Origin: Allorhizobium ampelinum S4
GTDB taxonomy: Bacteria > Pseudomonadota > Alphaproteobacteria > Rhizobiales > Rhizobiaceae
Length of the DNA stretch: 64,000 nt
Direction of reading: 5' to 3'
Assembly: GCF_000016285.1 (NCBI RefSeq)
Contig: NC_011981.1
Coordinates: 124,001 to 188,000, forward strand
Each line of letters opens with the position of its first letter. Position 1 is the first letter of the stretch. The translations under genes and the position numbers were made by a program. Of the stretch, positions 18,458-26,957 are shown piece by piece. The notes below the pieces were generated by a model. The model ran no database searches. It saw only the letters and a list, made by a program, of their open reading frames with translations, and was not told the origin of the DNA.

Positions 18458-20089
18458 TTACTTATCCAGCCAGACGCTGTAGAAGCTGGGGCGGGCCACG
18501 GCATCAAAAGCCACACCCTTCACGTAAGGCGCTCCGGCAAAGACTTGCGGCTCTTCAAAAATCGGGATGGCATAGGCCTGATCGAGCACATAGGCCTGTA
18601 CCTCTGCCACAACCTTCAATCGCTTCTGTGGATCAGGTTGAGAGCTGATCTCCTCCAGTAAGCTATTGAGCTTATCATCAACAAAGGTCTTGGCTTTATC
18701 GCTGAGACCACCCTTCTGACGCAGCGCGTCGCGGTTTTTCGGGTAATATTGGCTCTTGATCACATCCGGGTCGGCGCGACCAACGATGGCAGGAGTCACC
18801 GGGGTTTTCAGCGGATCAAGATCATCCAAAGCGGCGCTTCCCGCGTCGCCGGCCAGCACGTTGAGCTTCACGCCCACTTTTTGCCATTGCTGGGCAATCA
18901 GCTGCAAAGCCGCGCGGTTTTGCGGTTGCGGCAGGGATTCATAGGCTGTCAGCACCAGTTTTGCCCCGTCCTTGGCACGAATGCCATCGGCATCTGGCTT
19001 ATATCCGGCTTCATCCAGCAGAGCCTTGGCCTTCTCAACATCAAAGCCCAATTTGTCGGATTGATCGACATAGCCAATGGCCGTGGAGGCGATGATGGAG
19101 GTGGCGCGTGGATAGTTCTTGGAGAATAGGGTCTTGATGATTTCATCGCGGTTGGTGGCCAAAGACAGCGCCTTGCGCACCCGCACATCAGCAACCAACG
19201 GATTGTCTGGTCTGAACACCACCGAATTGTTCACGCCGCGGGTGCCGGGCGCATAAATCTTGAAATTCTGCGTTTCAACCTGTGCCTCATCATAGGCCTG
19301 AATCTGGCGGATCAGATCGGCCTGACCGGCCAGAAGCGCGCCAATGCGCACGCCATCTTCACGGGTGATGATATATTTGATGCCATCGAGATAGGCGCGG
19401 CCCTGATGCTCCAGCTTTTTCGGACCCCAAGTGTAATCGGCCCGCACTTTCAAATCGAGCGATTTGCCAAGCGTCTCGGCGCTGACCACAAAGGGGCCGG
19501 AGCCGATGATTTTGGTGGCATCGCCCAATTGCTCAAAGGGCAGGGAGAGTGTTTTCAACGACAACAGACCGGAGCCGATAACGGATGTTCCCTGAAGAAA
19601 GCCCGGCGACGGCTTTTTGAACACGAATTTCACCGTCAGCGGGTCAATCACTTCACTGTGGTCGTAATTGTTGACCACTTCCGAAACCGGCTGCTTCAAA
19701 CCCTTATCGCCAAGCCCGAAGCGATCAAAGTTTTTGGCCACCGCATTGGCGTCCACCGGGGAGCCATCGGAGAACGTCACGCCGGGGCGGATTTTGAAGG
19801 TATATTCCGTGTTATCGGCATTGACCGTCCAGCTCTCGGCAATCCACGGCTCGATTTCCAGTGTCTTGGGGTTTTGATAGGTCAGCTTATCGGTGATCTG
19901 GTTGAGAATGCCGCTGTTGGGGTAAAAGCCGCCTGCTGGTGGGTAAAGATTGGTATGCGCCTGCTGCTCAAGATAGACCAAGGTTCCGCCCTTGACCGGC
20001 GCATCAGATGCATGGCCGATGGTCGATAGGCTTACAGAAGCGGCCAGCGCGAGGCTGAGGCCAAGAAAAGTGCGGCGAAGCGTCATCAT
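18458..20089 (-). CDS. Peptide-type ABC transporter substrate-binding protein (KPN_01854-type, sulfur-free)
   Basis: Periplasmic family-5 solute-binding protein of 543 residues with a Sec signal (TFLGLSLALAASVSLSTIGHA). The conserved core includes KIRPGVTFSDGSPVDANAVA and the family-5 pattern RVRKALSLATNRDEI. Start 20089 follows AGGGAC; an upstream ATG at 20152 would add a non-signal-like stretch. It contains no cysteine or methionine beyond the MM start. It heads the nine-gene operon ending near 10.4 kb and presumably captures the substrate degraded by the LLM enzyme encoded with it. Confidence 0.92.
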   Translation of the reverse strand: MMTLRRTFLGLSLALAASVSLSTIGHASDAPVKGGTLVYLEQQAHTNLYPPAGGFYPNSGILNQITDKLTYQNPKTLEIEPWIAESWTVNADNTEYTFKIRPGVTFSDGSPVDANAVAKNFDRFGLGDKGLKQPVSEVVNNYDHSEVIDPLTVKFVFKKPSPGFLQGTSVIGSGLLSLKTLSLPFEQLGDATKIIGSGPFVVSAETLGKSLDLKVRADYTWGPKKLEHQGRAYLDGIKYIITREDGVRIGALLAGQADLIRQIQAYDEAQVETQNFKIYAPGTRGVNNSVVFRPDNPLVADVRVRKALSLATNRDEIIKTLFSKNYPRATSIIASTAIGYVDQSDKLGFDVEKAKALLDEAGYKPDADGIRAKDGAKLVLTAYESLPQPQNRAALQLIAQQWQKVGVKLNVLAGDAGSAALDDLDPLKTPVTPAIVGRADPDVIKSQYYPKNRDALRQKGGLSDKAKTFVDDKLNSLLEEISSQPDPQKRLKVVAEVQAYVLDQAYAIPIFEEPQVFAGAPYVKGVAFDAVARPSFYSVWLDK

Positions 20090-20162
20090 CAATGTCCCTG
20101 GGTAGTGAGTGAATGAACCCGTGGACCAAGGGTAAACTTTTGCGTGTTGCAATCAATATTGT

Positions 20163-20183
20163 CTATTGATTTACTATTCTAAT
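20163..20183 (+). promoter_or_regulatory. Candidate shared operator site (CTAT-type), 74 bases upstream of the nine-gene operon
   Basis: CTATTGATTTACTATTCTAA aligns with similar AT-rich sites before operons at 37.5, 42.7, 52.1 and 63.5 kb. This is the weakest of the set at its right half. Confidence 0.3.
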
Positions 20184-20358
20184 TTTCAACACCCCTCTGG
20201 AAGATTCATGCTTCCCGTTGATGAGTTGGAAAAATTTTATGGAAAGACCGGTTTTGAAGATCGAAAAATCGCGTTGAAAAGCGGATATCGGATTGATTTT
20301 TGGCATTTATTGGCTGGCGTTCAAATTGCGCGCAGGCAAAATTTTGCTCAACCCTAGA

Positions 20359-20450
20359 GTTTGCCAGGGAAAAGTGGTTACCAGTTTTCCCGAAAAGACA
20401 AACGACAACAAGAAAAGCGAGAGTCTGTCTGGTTCAATCTGAACCTGGCA
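20359..20450. repeat. RIME-like palindromic intergenic repeat, copy 2
   Basis: Matches copy 1 (5309-5400) at about 79 of 92 positions. The first stem is GTTTG (20359-20363) with CAAAC (20399-20403) and inner AGGGAAAA/TTTTCCC; the second stem is GGTTCA-atc-TGAACC. Differences cluster in loops and at paired positions. Confidence 0.75.
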
Positions 20451-20521
20451 TACTCGCGCAAGGAACCGATATTTGAAGCATCCTTGCTACGCTGACCTTC
20501 TCACGCTGTTTTTTGCCAATA

Positions 20522-20761
20522 TCATCGGCCGCTGATATAGTAAGACAATCCGTGACTGTCTCCCCGGTTCTCTTGTTGTTGTTCAAGCCTGTGTTGGCGT
20601 AGATCATAGTCCACGTCAGCCAGCCTCTCCCGCAGGTCCATCAGTCTATCGTCAACGCTATCATCGCAGGAATAACCGCTGAACGTTTCCTGCATGTCGA
20701 TCATGGTGCTCAGCTCGGCCCGGCGCTGCTGAAGTCTTGCGCTATAGGTGCAAATACTCAT
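20522..20761 (-). CDS. Small hypothetical protein, probable coiled coil
   Basis: 79 residues, highly charged and glutamine-rich, with heptad-like stretches (LQQRRAELSTMIDMQE and RLMDLRERLADVDYDL). A good SD (GGAAGGA) precedes the ATG by about 8 bases, and it starts 26 bases after the DszC-like gene on the same strand. It has two cysteines and three internal methionines, unlike the sulfur-poor neighbours, so it may be unrelated to the operon. No family recognised. Confidence 0.5.
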   Translation of the reverse strand: MSICTYSARLQQRRAELSTMIDMQETFSGYSCDDSVDDRLMDLRERLADVDYDLRQHRLEQQQENRGDSHGLSYYISGR

Positions 20762-20787
20762 GGCTATATCCTTCCAAAGGTTGGGTT

Positions 20788-21972
20788 TCAGGGCGTAGTG
20801 GCAGCTCGCTCCAGTGCGGCCTTGCCGAAAATGGATCGGATCATGTGGCTTTGGGGGGCATGGGCACGGGCGGTAATGGCATCACGATGATGCCGCTCCA
20901 GATGATAATCTCGCCTCAGGCCACGGTTGCCGCCGTATTCAAGGGCCAGATCGGTGACGGAGACAGCATTGTCGATCACCACGTGGCGCACGGCCAGCGC
21001 GTCGGTGGGGCCTGCTTTTTTTTGGTCAACGTCGCGTGCCAAAGAGCGCAGCAGCCGGGCATTGGTGGCCAGCAGCACTTCAATTTGGCCCACGCCTTCC
21101 TGAAGACGCTGAATAGAGGCCAAGGGCGCGCCTAGGCTGGTGGGGGCATGGCTGGTGAGGTGCTTCAAAATATCATTCCGGGCCGATAGAGCCACGCCGT
21201 GATAGACCGAAGACAGCAGCGTGAAGAAAATATTGCCGAAATCCGGATCGCGGCGCAGTGGCTCGCTGGCCGGTTGTTCAAAGATCAGGTCAGACAGCGG
21301 CACCTGCACGTTTTCCAGCAGAAGATCATCGCTGGCGGTGGAATACATGCCAGTCGCCTCCCATGTGCGCACCTTGCGAATACCCGGCGTATCCAGTGGC
21401 ACCAGCACCTGAATGAGGCGCGGCACCTCCTCCGTGGTCAATGCCAGCACAACCGCCCATGTCAGCCCGGCAAGCCCGGTGACAAAGCCCTTGTGACCAT
21501 TGATTACCCAATGATCTCCCTCAATGTGGGCGATGGTTTCGGGCAATCCGCCATGGGCGGGGGAGCCCATGCCCGGCTCGGCCTGCGCATTGTTGACCAG
21601 CACCGGCTTGGCTCGGCTGGCTGCCAGCACACGCGCTGCCAAGGCCTCTGGCCAGCGCCCCAGATTGATCACACCATGAATGGTGTAATGCATGGTGAGA
21701 ATAAGTGCGGTTGAAGGATCACCAACCGCGATTTCAGAAACCACCTTTTGCGCGGTTTCAAGGTTCGCTCCAAGACCGCCGTGGTCTTTGGCAATCAACA
21801 GAGCCAGCAAACCGGCTTCGTGAAGCGCTGCGATGTTGTCATGGGGGAAATCACCGCTGCGGTCATATTCGGCGGCACGCGTTGCGAAATCGCGCGCCAG
21901 TTCCCGTGCGATCTCGACCGGATCAGGGCTTGGTGCCGCATTGGGCTTGATGGCAGAAACGGTGGCACTCAT
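20788..21972 (-). CDS. Acyl-CoA-dehydrogenase-fold flavin monooxygenase (DszC/SfnB-like)
   Basis: Flavoprotein of 394 residues: N-terminal helical domain (PVEIARELARDFATRAAEYD, then LLALLIAKDHGGLGA), middle beta domain (WVINGHKGFVTGLAGLTWAVV) and a C-terminal helical domain ending RRDAITARAHAPQSHM. It lacks the FWRN-RT-x-H block of the other two DszC-like proteins, so it forms a separate subgroup. Its ATG overlaps the stop of the DszB-like gene (ATGA), indicating coupled translation and a shared pathway. It likely oxygenates a sulfur compound whose product goes to the desulfinase, or the reverse order. Confidence 0.82.
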   Translation of the reverse strand: MSATVSAIKPNAAPSPDPVEIARELARDFATRAAEYDRSGDFPHDNIAALHEAGLLALLIAKDHGGLGANLETAQKVVSEIAVGDPSTALILTMHYTIHGVINLGRWPEALAARVLAASRAKPVLVNNAQAEPGMGSPAHGGLPETIAHIEGDHWVINGHKGFVTGLAGLTWAVVLALTTEEVPRLIQVLVPLDTPGIRKVRTWEATGMYSTASDDLLLENVQVPLSDLIFEQPASEPLRRDPDFGNIFFTLLSSVYHGVALSARNDILKHLTSHAPTSLGAPLASIQRLQEGVGQIEVLLATNARLLRSLARDVDQKKAGPTDALAVRHVVIDNAVSVTDLALEYGGNRGLRRDYHLERHHRDAITARAHAPQSHMIRSIFGKAALERAATTP

Positions 21973-23003
21973 GCAACAGCCCTCCGATCCAGCGTTTCAT
22001 AAGGGCGCTGATCCACCCAGGCCTCGAGGTCAAAATCAGCCTGCAAGAAGCCCCATTGATACAGAAAATCCTTATAATGCTTCACAGCAGCCACATGGGC
22101 AGGCTCCAGCCCGATGCCGAGATGGCGATGCACATCCCGCCCATTGGCGGCCAGCACCTGCTCTTCGCTGGCTCCCGCCTCGCGGGCAATGAAGCGGCGC
22201 GTCTCGTCCGGGTGTGCCTCCGCCCAGCCGGAGGCCTTGCGGATCACCGCAATCAGCCGCTCCACCAGATCGGGGCGTTCATCGGCCAGTCTTGCATCCA
22301 CCGTGAGAATGCGCGGTGAGCCGGAATTGATGCGGATGGTTGGGTCGGGATGAAAACCGAAGTCAGAGACCGTCACCGCGCCAATCAGATTGGCAACGGC
22401 AATGCCCGCCGTGCCTTTCACAAAAATCGCGTCCACCTCGCCACGCAACAGGGCTGCGGCCTCCTCGCCAAAGGATTGGCGCCGTTTCAGGCCAAACAGC
22501 GATGCGCCAGTTTGTCCATCCAGCACGGACTCAGTGATGGTGATGTCAGTCAGATCAACCGCGTTGATCGAAACCCCGTCCAGCGACAGAGCCGAGACAA
22601 GGCCTTTCAGGGCGGTTGCGCGCATAAAATCAACAATCCCATCCGGTCGCTTTGGCACGCCAAACCGACGGCCAACAAGGTCCTTCAGGCTTTTTATGCC
22701 AGTCTGCGGCAGGGTGATGATGGCCTGAAACTCATCGGTCCAGGTAATGCCCACCAGCCGGGTGTTGCGGCCTTCAGAGCGGGCGCGGATGGGTGGCACG
22801 TTGCCGCCATGGCGGAAAGACCATTCCAGCGTATGGTTGAAATGGCTCTGCCGGACGGCTTTATCGGGGGAATCAATGATGGACTCCAGTGTGATGCCAA
22901 TCTCGGCAAAGCTTTGTTCAAGATAGCCAAGCTGGGCAGCAAGCCCCACGGGCGTTGGCACCGGGCAGCGCGTATACCAGAGTTTGGAGATGGGAGTGAC
23001 CAT
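21969..23003 (-). CDS. DszB-like sulfinate desulfinase (binding-protein fold, no signal peptide)
   Basis: 344 residues of the SsuA/THI5-like fold, but with no signal peptide: the protein begins MVTPISKLWYTRCPVP. Compared with Rhodococcus DszB from memory, it keeps the CPVP motif holding the nucleophile (Cys13 here, Cys27 in DszB), a His and Arg ten residues apart (His54/Arg64 here, His60/Arg70 in DszB), GGNVPP, the TRLVGIT block and GRRFGV. Cys13 is the only cysteine. Start 23003 follows GAGGAT; a longer frame to 23039 lacks a site. It likely hydrolyses an aryl or alkyl sulfinate to sulfite. Automated annotation would probably call it a sulfonate-binding protein. Confidence 0.75.
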   Translation of the reverse strand: MVTPISKLWYTRCPVPTPVGLAAQLGYLEQSFAEIGITLESIIDSPDKAVRQSHFNHTLEWSFRHGGNVPPIRARSEGRNTRLVGITWTDEFQAIITLPQTGIKSLKDLVGRRFGVPKRPDGIVDFMRATALKGLVSALSLDGVSINAVDLTDITITESVLDGQTGASLFGLKRRQSFGEEAAALLRGEVDAIFVKGTAGIAVANLIGAVTVSDFGFHPDPTIRINSGSPRILTVDARLADERPDLVERLIAVIRKASGWAEAHPDETRRFIAREAGASEEQVLAANGRDVHRHLGIGLEPAHVAAVKHYKDFLYQWGFLQADFDLEAWVDQRPYETLDRRAVA

Positions 23004-23069
23004 AATATCCTCAACAAACAGGAGATGAAACCGGCTCAACGCCCGGCGAAAACCTTGAGAAATCCAGCC

Positions 23070-24698
23070 TTACGTTGACGCGATATAGGCGAAGGCGAGG
23101 CTGCTGATGATGCCTTCCGCGCCCAGCGTGTGATCGGCGATACGCTTGTTATAAATGGTGATTTCGGGAGCCGCAGCGATATCGATGGCAGGCACATCCT
23201 CCACCAGAATCTGCTGGATTTCCTTCCACTGCGCCACGCGCTTTTTCGGATCAATCTCCACCGCTGCTGCTTCCAGCAGGGCATCGACTTTCGGGTTGCT
23301 ATAGGCCGCACCATTGGAGAAAGGCACGCCTTTTAGGAAGTTCTTGCTCCAATAAAGCCGCTGTACACCCACGGTGGGATCAAACAGATTGCTCATGCCT
23401 TCATAGGCAAAATCGAAATCACGGTCAGTGTAGATGCGTTTGGTATAGGTGGCGAAATCCTGTGTGCGCACTGTGACCTCAATGCCCACCTTGGCCAGTG
23501 CTTGACGAATATAATCCGCGCCACGCGGATAGCCTTCACCCGGTACATAATCGAGTTTGAGGCGGGCGCGAATGCCATCTGGCCCACGCTTATAGCCAGC
23601 GTCATCCAGCAGGGCTTCCGCTGCTTTGAGATCAATGGGATAGGTCTTCAGGTCCGAAACATACCATTTTGACAGTTTGGGATTGATGGGGCCGGTAATC
23701 GGCGCGCCATAGCCGTAATTGACCGTGTTGAAAATCACATTGCGATCAATCACATGAGCGAAGGCGCGGCGCACCCGCACATCCTTGAAAAACTCTTTTT
23801 CCAGATTGAATTCAACCCGCGTGACACCGTTGGAGTATTGGTAGCCCTGCGTTTCAAAGCCGATATGCGGCAAGGCTTTCAACCGATCCAGGTCGCCGTA
23901 GGACACCGGTGTGCTTGGCGCCAGATCAATCTCACCCGCCTCAATCGCAATCGACCGCGCTGCCGAATCCGAGATGAAGCGCACGATCAGGCTGTCGAGA
24001 TAGGGGCGGGGCTTGTCCCAATAGTCCTCATTGCGGACATAAACGATATGGCTGCCGCGCACCCATTGCTTGAACTTGTAGGGGCCGGTGCCAACAGGGG
24101 CAAGATTGACCGGGTTTTCCTGCACTTTGGTGCCTTCATAGAGATGCTTTGGTACAATCGGCGTCTCGGAAGAGGCAAGGGCGGTGATGAGATAGGGGGC
24201 TGGCTTGGACAGCACGAGCACCACCGTGCGTGCATCCGGGGTTTCCACTTCCGTCAAATTGAGGAATGTGTTGCGCCCACGCGGATGGACTTGGGCAATG
24301 GTTTTGATGGAAAACGCCACATCTGCCGAGGTGAAGGGCTTGCCATCATGCCATTTCACCCCATCGCGCAGTTTGAACGTATATTTCAGCCCGTCCGGGC
24401 TGATCTGCCATTCAGTTGCCAGCAAGGGCTTAGGCGTGAGGTCAAAATCATAGGTCAGCAACCCCTCGGTGACCTTTGGCGAGACATAGACCGAGTTGAA
24501 CGCGGTATGGGCAATGGTGGTCAAAACCGGAGGCTCAGACGACAAAAGCAGCGTTGCCGTGCCACCCTTTGCCGGCGTTGCGGCGCGCAAATTTGTGCCG
24601 CTCACAGCAAATGCGCTGACTGCTGCCGATGCCAGCAGAAAGCCGCGACGGGTTGTGGAATGGGCGGCGTGTTCGGTAGACGGGCGGTTGACGATCAT
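23070..24698 (-). CDS. Peptide-type ABC transporter substrate-binding protein, Tat-exported
   Basis: Family-5 binding protein of 542 residues with a twin-arginine signal (TTRRGFLLASAAVSAFAV). The core has KLRDGVKWHDGKPFTSADVA and FDPTVGVQRLYWSKNF; the latter is shared with the proteins at 57186 and 59191, marking a sub-family. No cysteine and a single internal methionine. It starts the minus-strand operon with the DszB- and DszC-like genes and is divergent from the DppBCDF-like importer genes, which it probably serves. Confidence 0.92.
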   Translation of the reverse strand: MIVNRPSTEHAAHSTTRRGFLLASAAVSAFAVSGTNLRAATPAKGGTATLLLSSEPPVLTTIAHTAFNSVYVSPKVTEGLLTYDFDLTPKPLLATEWQISPDGLKYTFKLRDGVKWHDGKPFTSADVAFSIKTIAQVHPRGRNTFLNLTEVETPDARTVVLVLSKPAPYLITALASSETPIVPKHLYEGTKVQENPVNLAPVGTGPYKFKQWVRGSHIVYVRNEDYWDKPRPYLDSLIVRFISDSAARSIAIEAGEIDLAPSTPVSYGDLDRLKALPHIGFETQGYQYSNGVTRVEFNLEKEFFKDVRVRRAFAHVIDRNVIFNTVNYGYGAPITGPINPKLSKWYVSDLKTYPIDLKAAEALLDDAGYKRGPDGIRARLKLDYVPGEGYPRGADYIRQALAKVGIEVTVRTQDFATYTKRIYTDRDFDFAYEGMSNLFDPTVGVQRLYWSKNFLKGVPFSNGAAYSNPKVDALLEAAAVEIDPKKRVAQWKEIQQILVEDVPAIDIAAAPEITIYNKRIADHTLGAEGIISSLAFAYIAST

Positions 24699-24963
24699 TG
24701 TTTTCCCTCGCTGCGTGGGCAGGCTGCAACCAGAGCGACATTTTCCAATAGCTGGATGGCTAAGTGAAAATTCTTCTGTCGCGCAACGCTTTCGTAGTTG
24801 GAGTTGGTTAAAATGTCCGATTTATCGGCATATAATTCCTATTATGCGCGACACATCTCATTTTTTCAGAAAAATATTCTTTTCTCATGTTTGACAAAAT
24901 ATATAAAATTAGTCAACTACTGACATAGAACTCAATTTCAAAACTGCACTTCAGGCGATAGTG
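24699..24963. promoter_or_regulatory. Divergent promoter region between binding-protein gene and importer operon
   Basis: 265 bases with no gene. The segment 24815-24935 is very AT-rich and contains TTATCGGCATATAATTCC and TTTGACAAAATATATAAAAT. TTGACA at 24892-24897 could be a -35 element for the rightward importer operon, but no confident -10 pair was fixed. Confidence 0.5.
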
Positions 24964-25953
24964 ATGACCGCATCAAACCGAATATTGAAACGCGCAAGCC
25001 GTGTGACGTTGCAGGCCATACCCACCGTTGTGGGCATCGTGATCCTGAACTTTTTTCTGCTGCAACTGGCACCGGGCGATGCCGCCGATGTGCTGGCCGC
25101 AGAGGCTGGCTCCGCCACCGTCGAGACAATGGCGGATATTCGCGCGCGCTTTGGTCTTGATCTGCCCGTGCTGCACCAACTGGGCAATTATCTTGGTAAT
25201 CTTGCTCATTTCAGTCTGGGGTATTCGCCGCGCTATGGCATGCCGGTGGCCGAGCTGATTGGGCAACGACTGCCCGGCACATTGGTGCTGATGGGGGCGG
25301 CCTTTATCATTGCGCTTGTGCTTGGGGTGGTGCTTGGCTCCGTCATGGCGGTGTTTTCGGGTCGCCTGCCGGACCGGGTCATCTCCCTTGGTTCGCTGCT
25401 GTTTTATTCCGTACCCGGTTTCTGGATCGGTTTGATGCTGATCCTGCTGTTTTCCGTCAAGCTGGGTTGGTTGCCTTCCGGCGGTGATAGCACCATTGGC
25501 AGCCCGCTGACCGGCTATGCGGCGCTTTTGGATCGCGCTCGGTATATTGTTCTGCCAGCAACTTCGCTGTCGCTTTATTATTTGGCGATCTATGCCCGAC
25601 TCACCCGCGCCGCCATGCTGGAAGTGAAATCACAGGACTATGTGCGCACCGCCCGCGCCAAGGGTGTCACACCGCTTCGGCTGACGTTGCGCCATATCCT
25701 GCGCAACGCTTTGATCCCTATCACCACCATGGCCGGAATGCATCTTGGCGGCATGCTGGGTGGCGCTGTTGTGGTGGAAACCGTGTTCAGCTGGCCGGGT
25801 CTGGGGCGGCTGGCATTTGAAGCGGTCATGGCCCGTGATTTCAGCGTGCTTTTGGGAATTCTGCTGCTGTCATCCTTTTTGGTGATCATCATCAATGCTG
25901 CCGTGGATCTGTTTCAGGCCTGGCTCGACCCGCGGATTGGAGAAAGCCAATGA
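24964..25953 (+). CDS. Peptide-type ABC transporter permease (DppB-like)
   Basis: Permease of 329 residues. A basic N-terminus precedes the first span (AIPTVVGIVILNFFLLQLAPGDAAD), the DppB hallmark; the EAA loop reads YVRTARAKGVTPLRLTLRHI. A GTG at 24961 is directly upstream of the chosen ATG. The stop overlaps the next gene by 4 bases. It is the first gene of the rightward operon of the divergon. Confidence 0.92.
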   Translation: MTASNRILKRASRVTLQAIPTVVGIVILNFFLLQLAPGDAADVLAAEAGSATVETMADIRARFGLDLPVLHQLGNYLGNLAHFSLGYSPRYGMPVAELIGQRLPGTLVLMGAAFIIALVLGVVLGSVMAVFSGRLPDRVISLGSLLFYSVPGFWIGLMLILLFSVKLGWLPSGGDSTIGSPLTGYAALLDRARYIVLPATSLSLYYLAIYARLTRAAMLEVKSQDYVRTARAKGVTPLRLTLRHILRNALIPITTMAGMHLGGMLGGAVVVETVFSWPGLGRLAFEAVMARDFSVLLGILLLSSFLVIIINAAVDLFQAWLDPRIGESQ

Positions 25954-26957
25954 CAATTATCAATGCAACGACACCGCTCGCCGAGGCTACGCGCCAGCGT
26001 GAAGGGGAAAAGGCAAGCGTTGAAACGGCCAAAGAGGCCAAAGCCCCCAAAGGCTGGCCCTATGTCCATGCACCCGACGCGCTGACAGCCCGCACCAGTC
26101 TGATACCAAAACGGGGTCTGCGCCGTGAGGTCAAAATCTTTCTCACCAACCCCAATGCGTTGATTGGCGTGGCGTTTCTGGCCATTGTCATCATCACAGC
26201 GCTTCTGGCTCCCTTGCTTTATCCCGGCGATCCGCTGGAAATGGTGTCGCGGCCCTTCCTCTGGCCGGGGCAGAACCCCGCCTATCCACTGGGAACCGAT
26301 TCCATGGGGCGTGACGTGCTGGCGGGTATTGTGCACGGGGCACGGGTTTCGCTCACAGTCGGCATTGCCGCAACCGTGATGGGGCTGACCATCGGCGTCA
26401 CCATTGGTGCATTTGCAGGCTATTTCGGTGGCGTGATCGATGATGTTCTCGTCAAGATCATCGAGATTTTCCAGACGCTTCCCAGCTTTGTGCTGCTGGT
26501 GGTGTTGGTGGCCATTGCACAGCCGTCGATCACCACCGTGACCTTTGCCATCGGTATCATTACATGGCCGATGGTGGCCCGGCTGACCCGCGCCGAATTC
26601 CGCGCAATCCGCGAAAAAGATTATGTGCTGGCCGCGCGAAGTCTCGGCTATGGCCATGCCCGCATCGTGTTTGCAGAAATTCTGCCCAATGCCCTGCCGC
26701 CGATTATTGTCACATCGTCGGTGATGGTCGCGGGTGCGATTTTGATGGAAGCGGCCCTGTCTTTCATGGGTCTGGGCGATCCAAACCGGGTCTCCTGGGG
26801 TTCGATGATTGGCTCTGGCCGTGAGGTGATCCGTACGGCCTGGTATCTCACGGCCCTGCCGGGGCTGGCCATTGTGTTTACGGTCATCTCCCTCAACCTG
26901 ATCAGTGACGGGTTGAATGATGCGCTCAATCCCCGCTTTTCGGAGGAACGTCGATGA
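25950..26957 (+). CDS. Peptide-type ABC transporter permease (DppC-like)
   Basis: Permease of 335 residues with a long charged N-terminal tail of about 65 residues, rich in Ala, Glu and Lys, before the first span. The DppC motif YPLGTDSMGRDVLAGIVHGA follows, with the EAA loop REKDYVLAARSLGYGHARIV. 4-base overlaps at both ends show translational coupling within the importer cluster. Confidence 0.92.
   Translation: MTIINATTPLAEATRQREGEKASVETAKEAKAPKGWPYVHAPDALTARTSLIPKRGLRREVKIFLTNPNALIGVAFLAIVIITALLAPLLYPGDPLEMVSRPFLWPGQNPAYPLGTDSMGRDVLAGIVHGARVSLTVGIAATVMGLTIGVTIGAFAGYFGGVIDDVLVKIIEIFQTLPSFVLLVVLVAIAQPSITTVTFAIGIITWPMVARLTRAEFRAIREKDYVLAARSLGYGHARIVFAEILPNALPPIIVTSSVMVAGAILMEAALSFMGLGDPNRVSWGSMIGSGREVIRTAWYLTALPGLAIVFTVISLNLISDGLNDALNPRFSEERR

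Larger units (their letters stand above)
20090..20521. other. Intergenic region with promoter of the nine-gene operon and a RIME-like repeat
   Basis: 432 bases without a convincing gene. The part next to the binding-protein gene carries an AT-rich segment (20155-20190) suited to a promoter or operator; the middle carries a RIME-like repeat. A 63-codon open frame at 20166-20357 has no good SD and an unnatural sequence and was not accepted. Confidence 0.6.

Noticed and set aside
20166..20357. 63-codon open frame between the nine-gene operon and the repeat
   Set aside because: No SD, lies in the promoter region and ends just before the RIME-like repeat; no family resemblance.
21969..23003. Annotation as periplasmic sulfonate-binding protein
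   Set aside because: No signal peptide, and the residues matching the DszB catalytic Cys, His and Arg are present; an enzyme is more likely.
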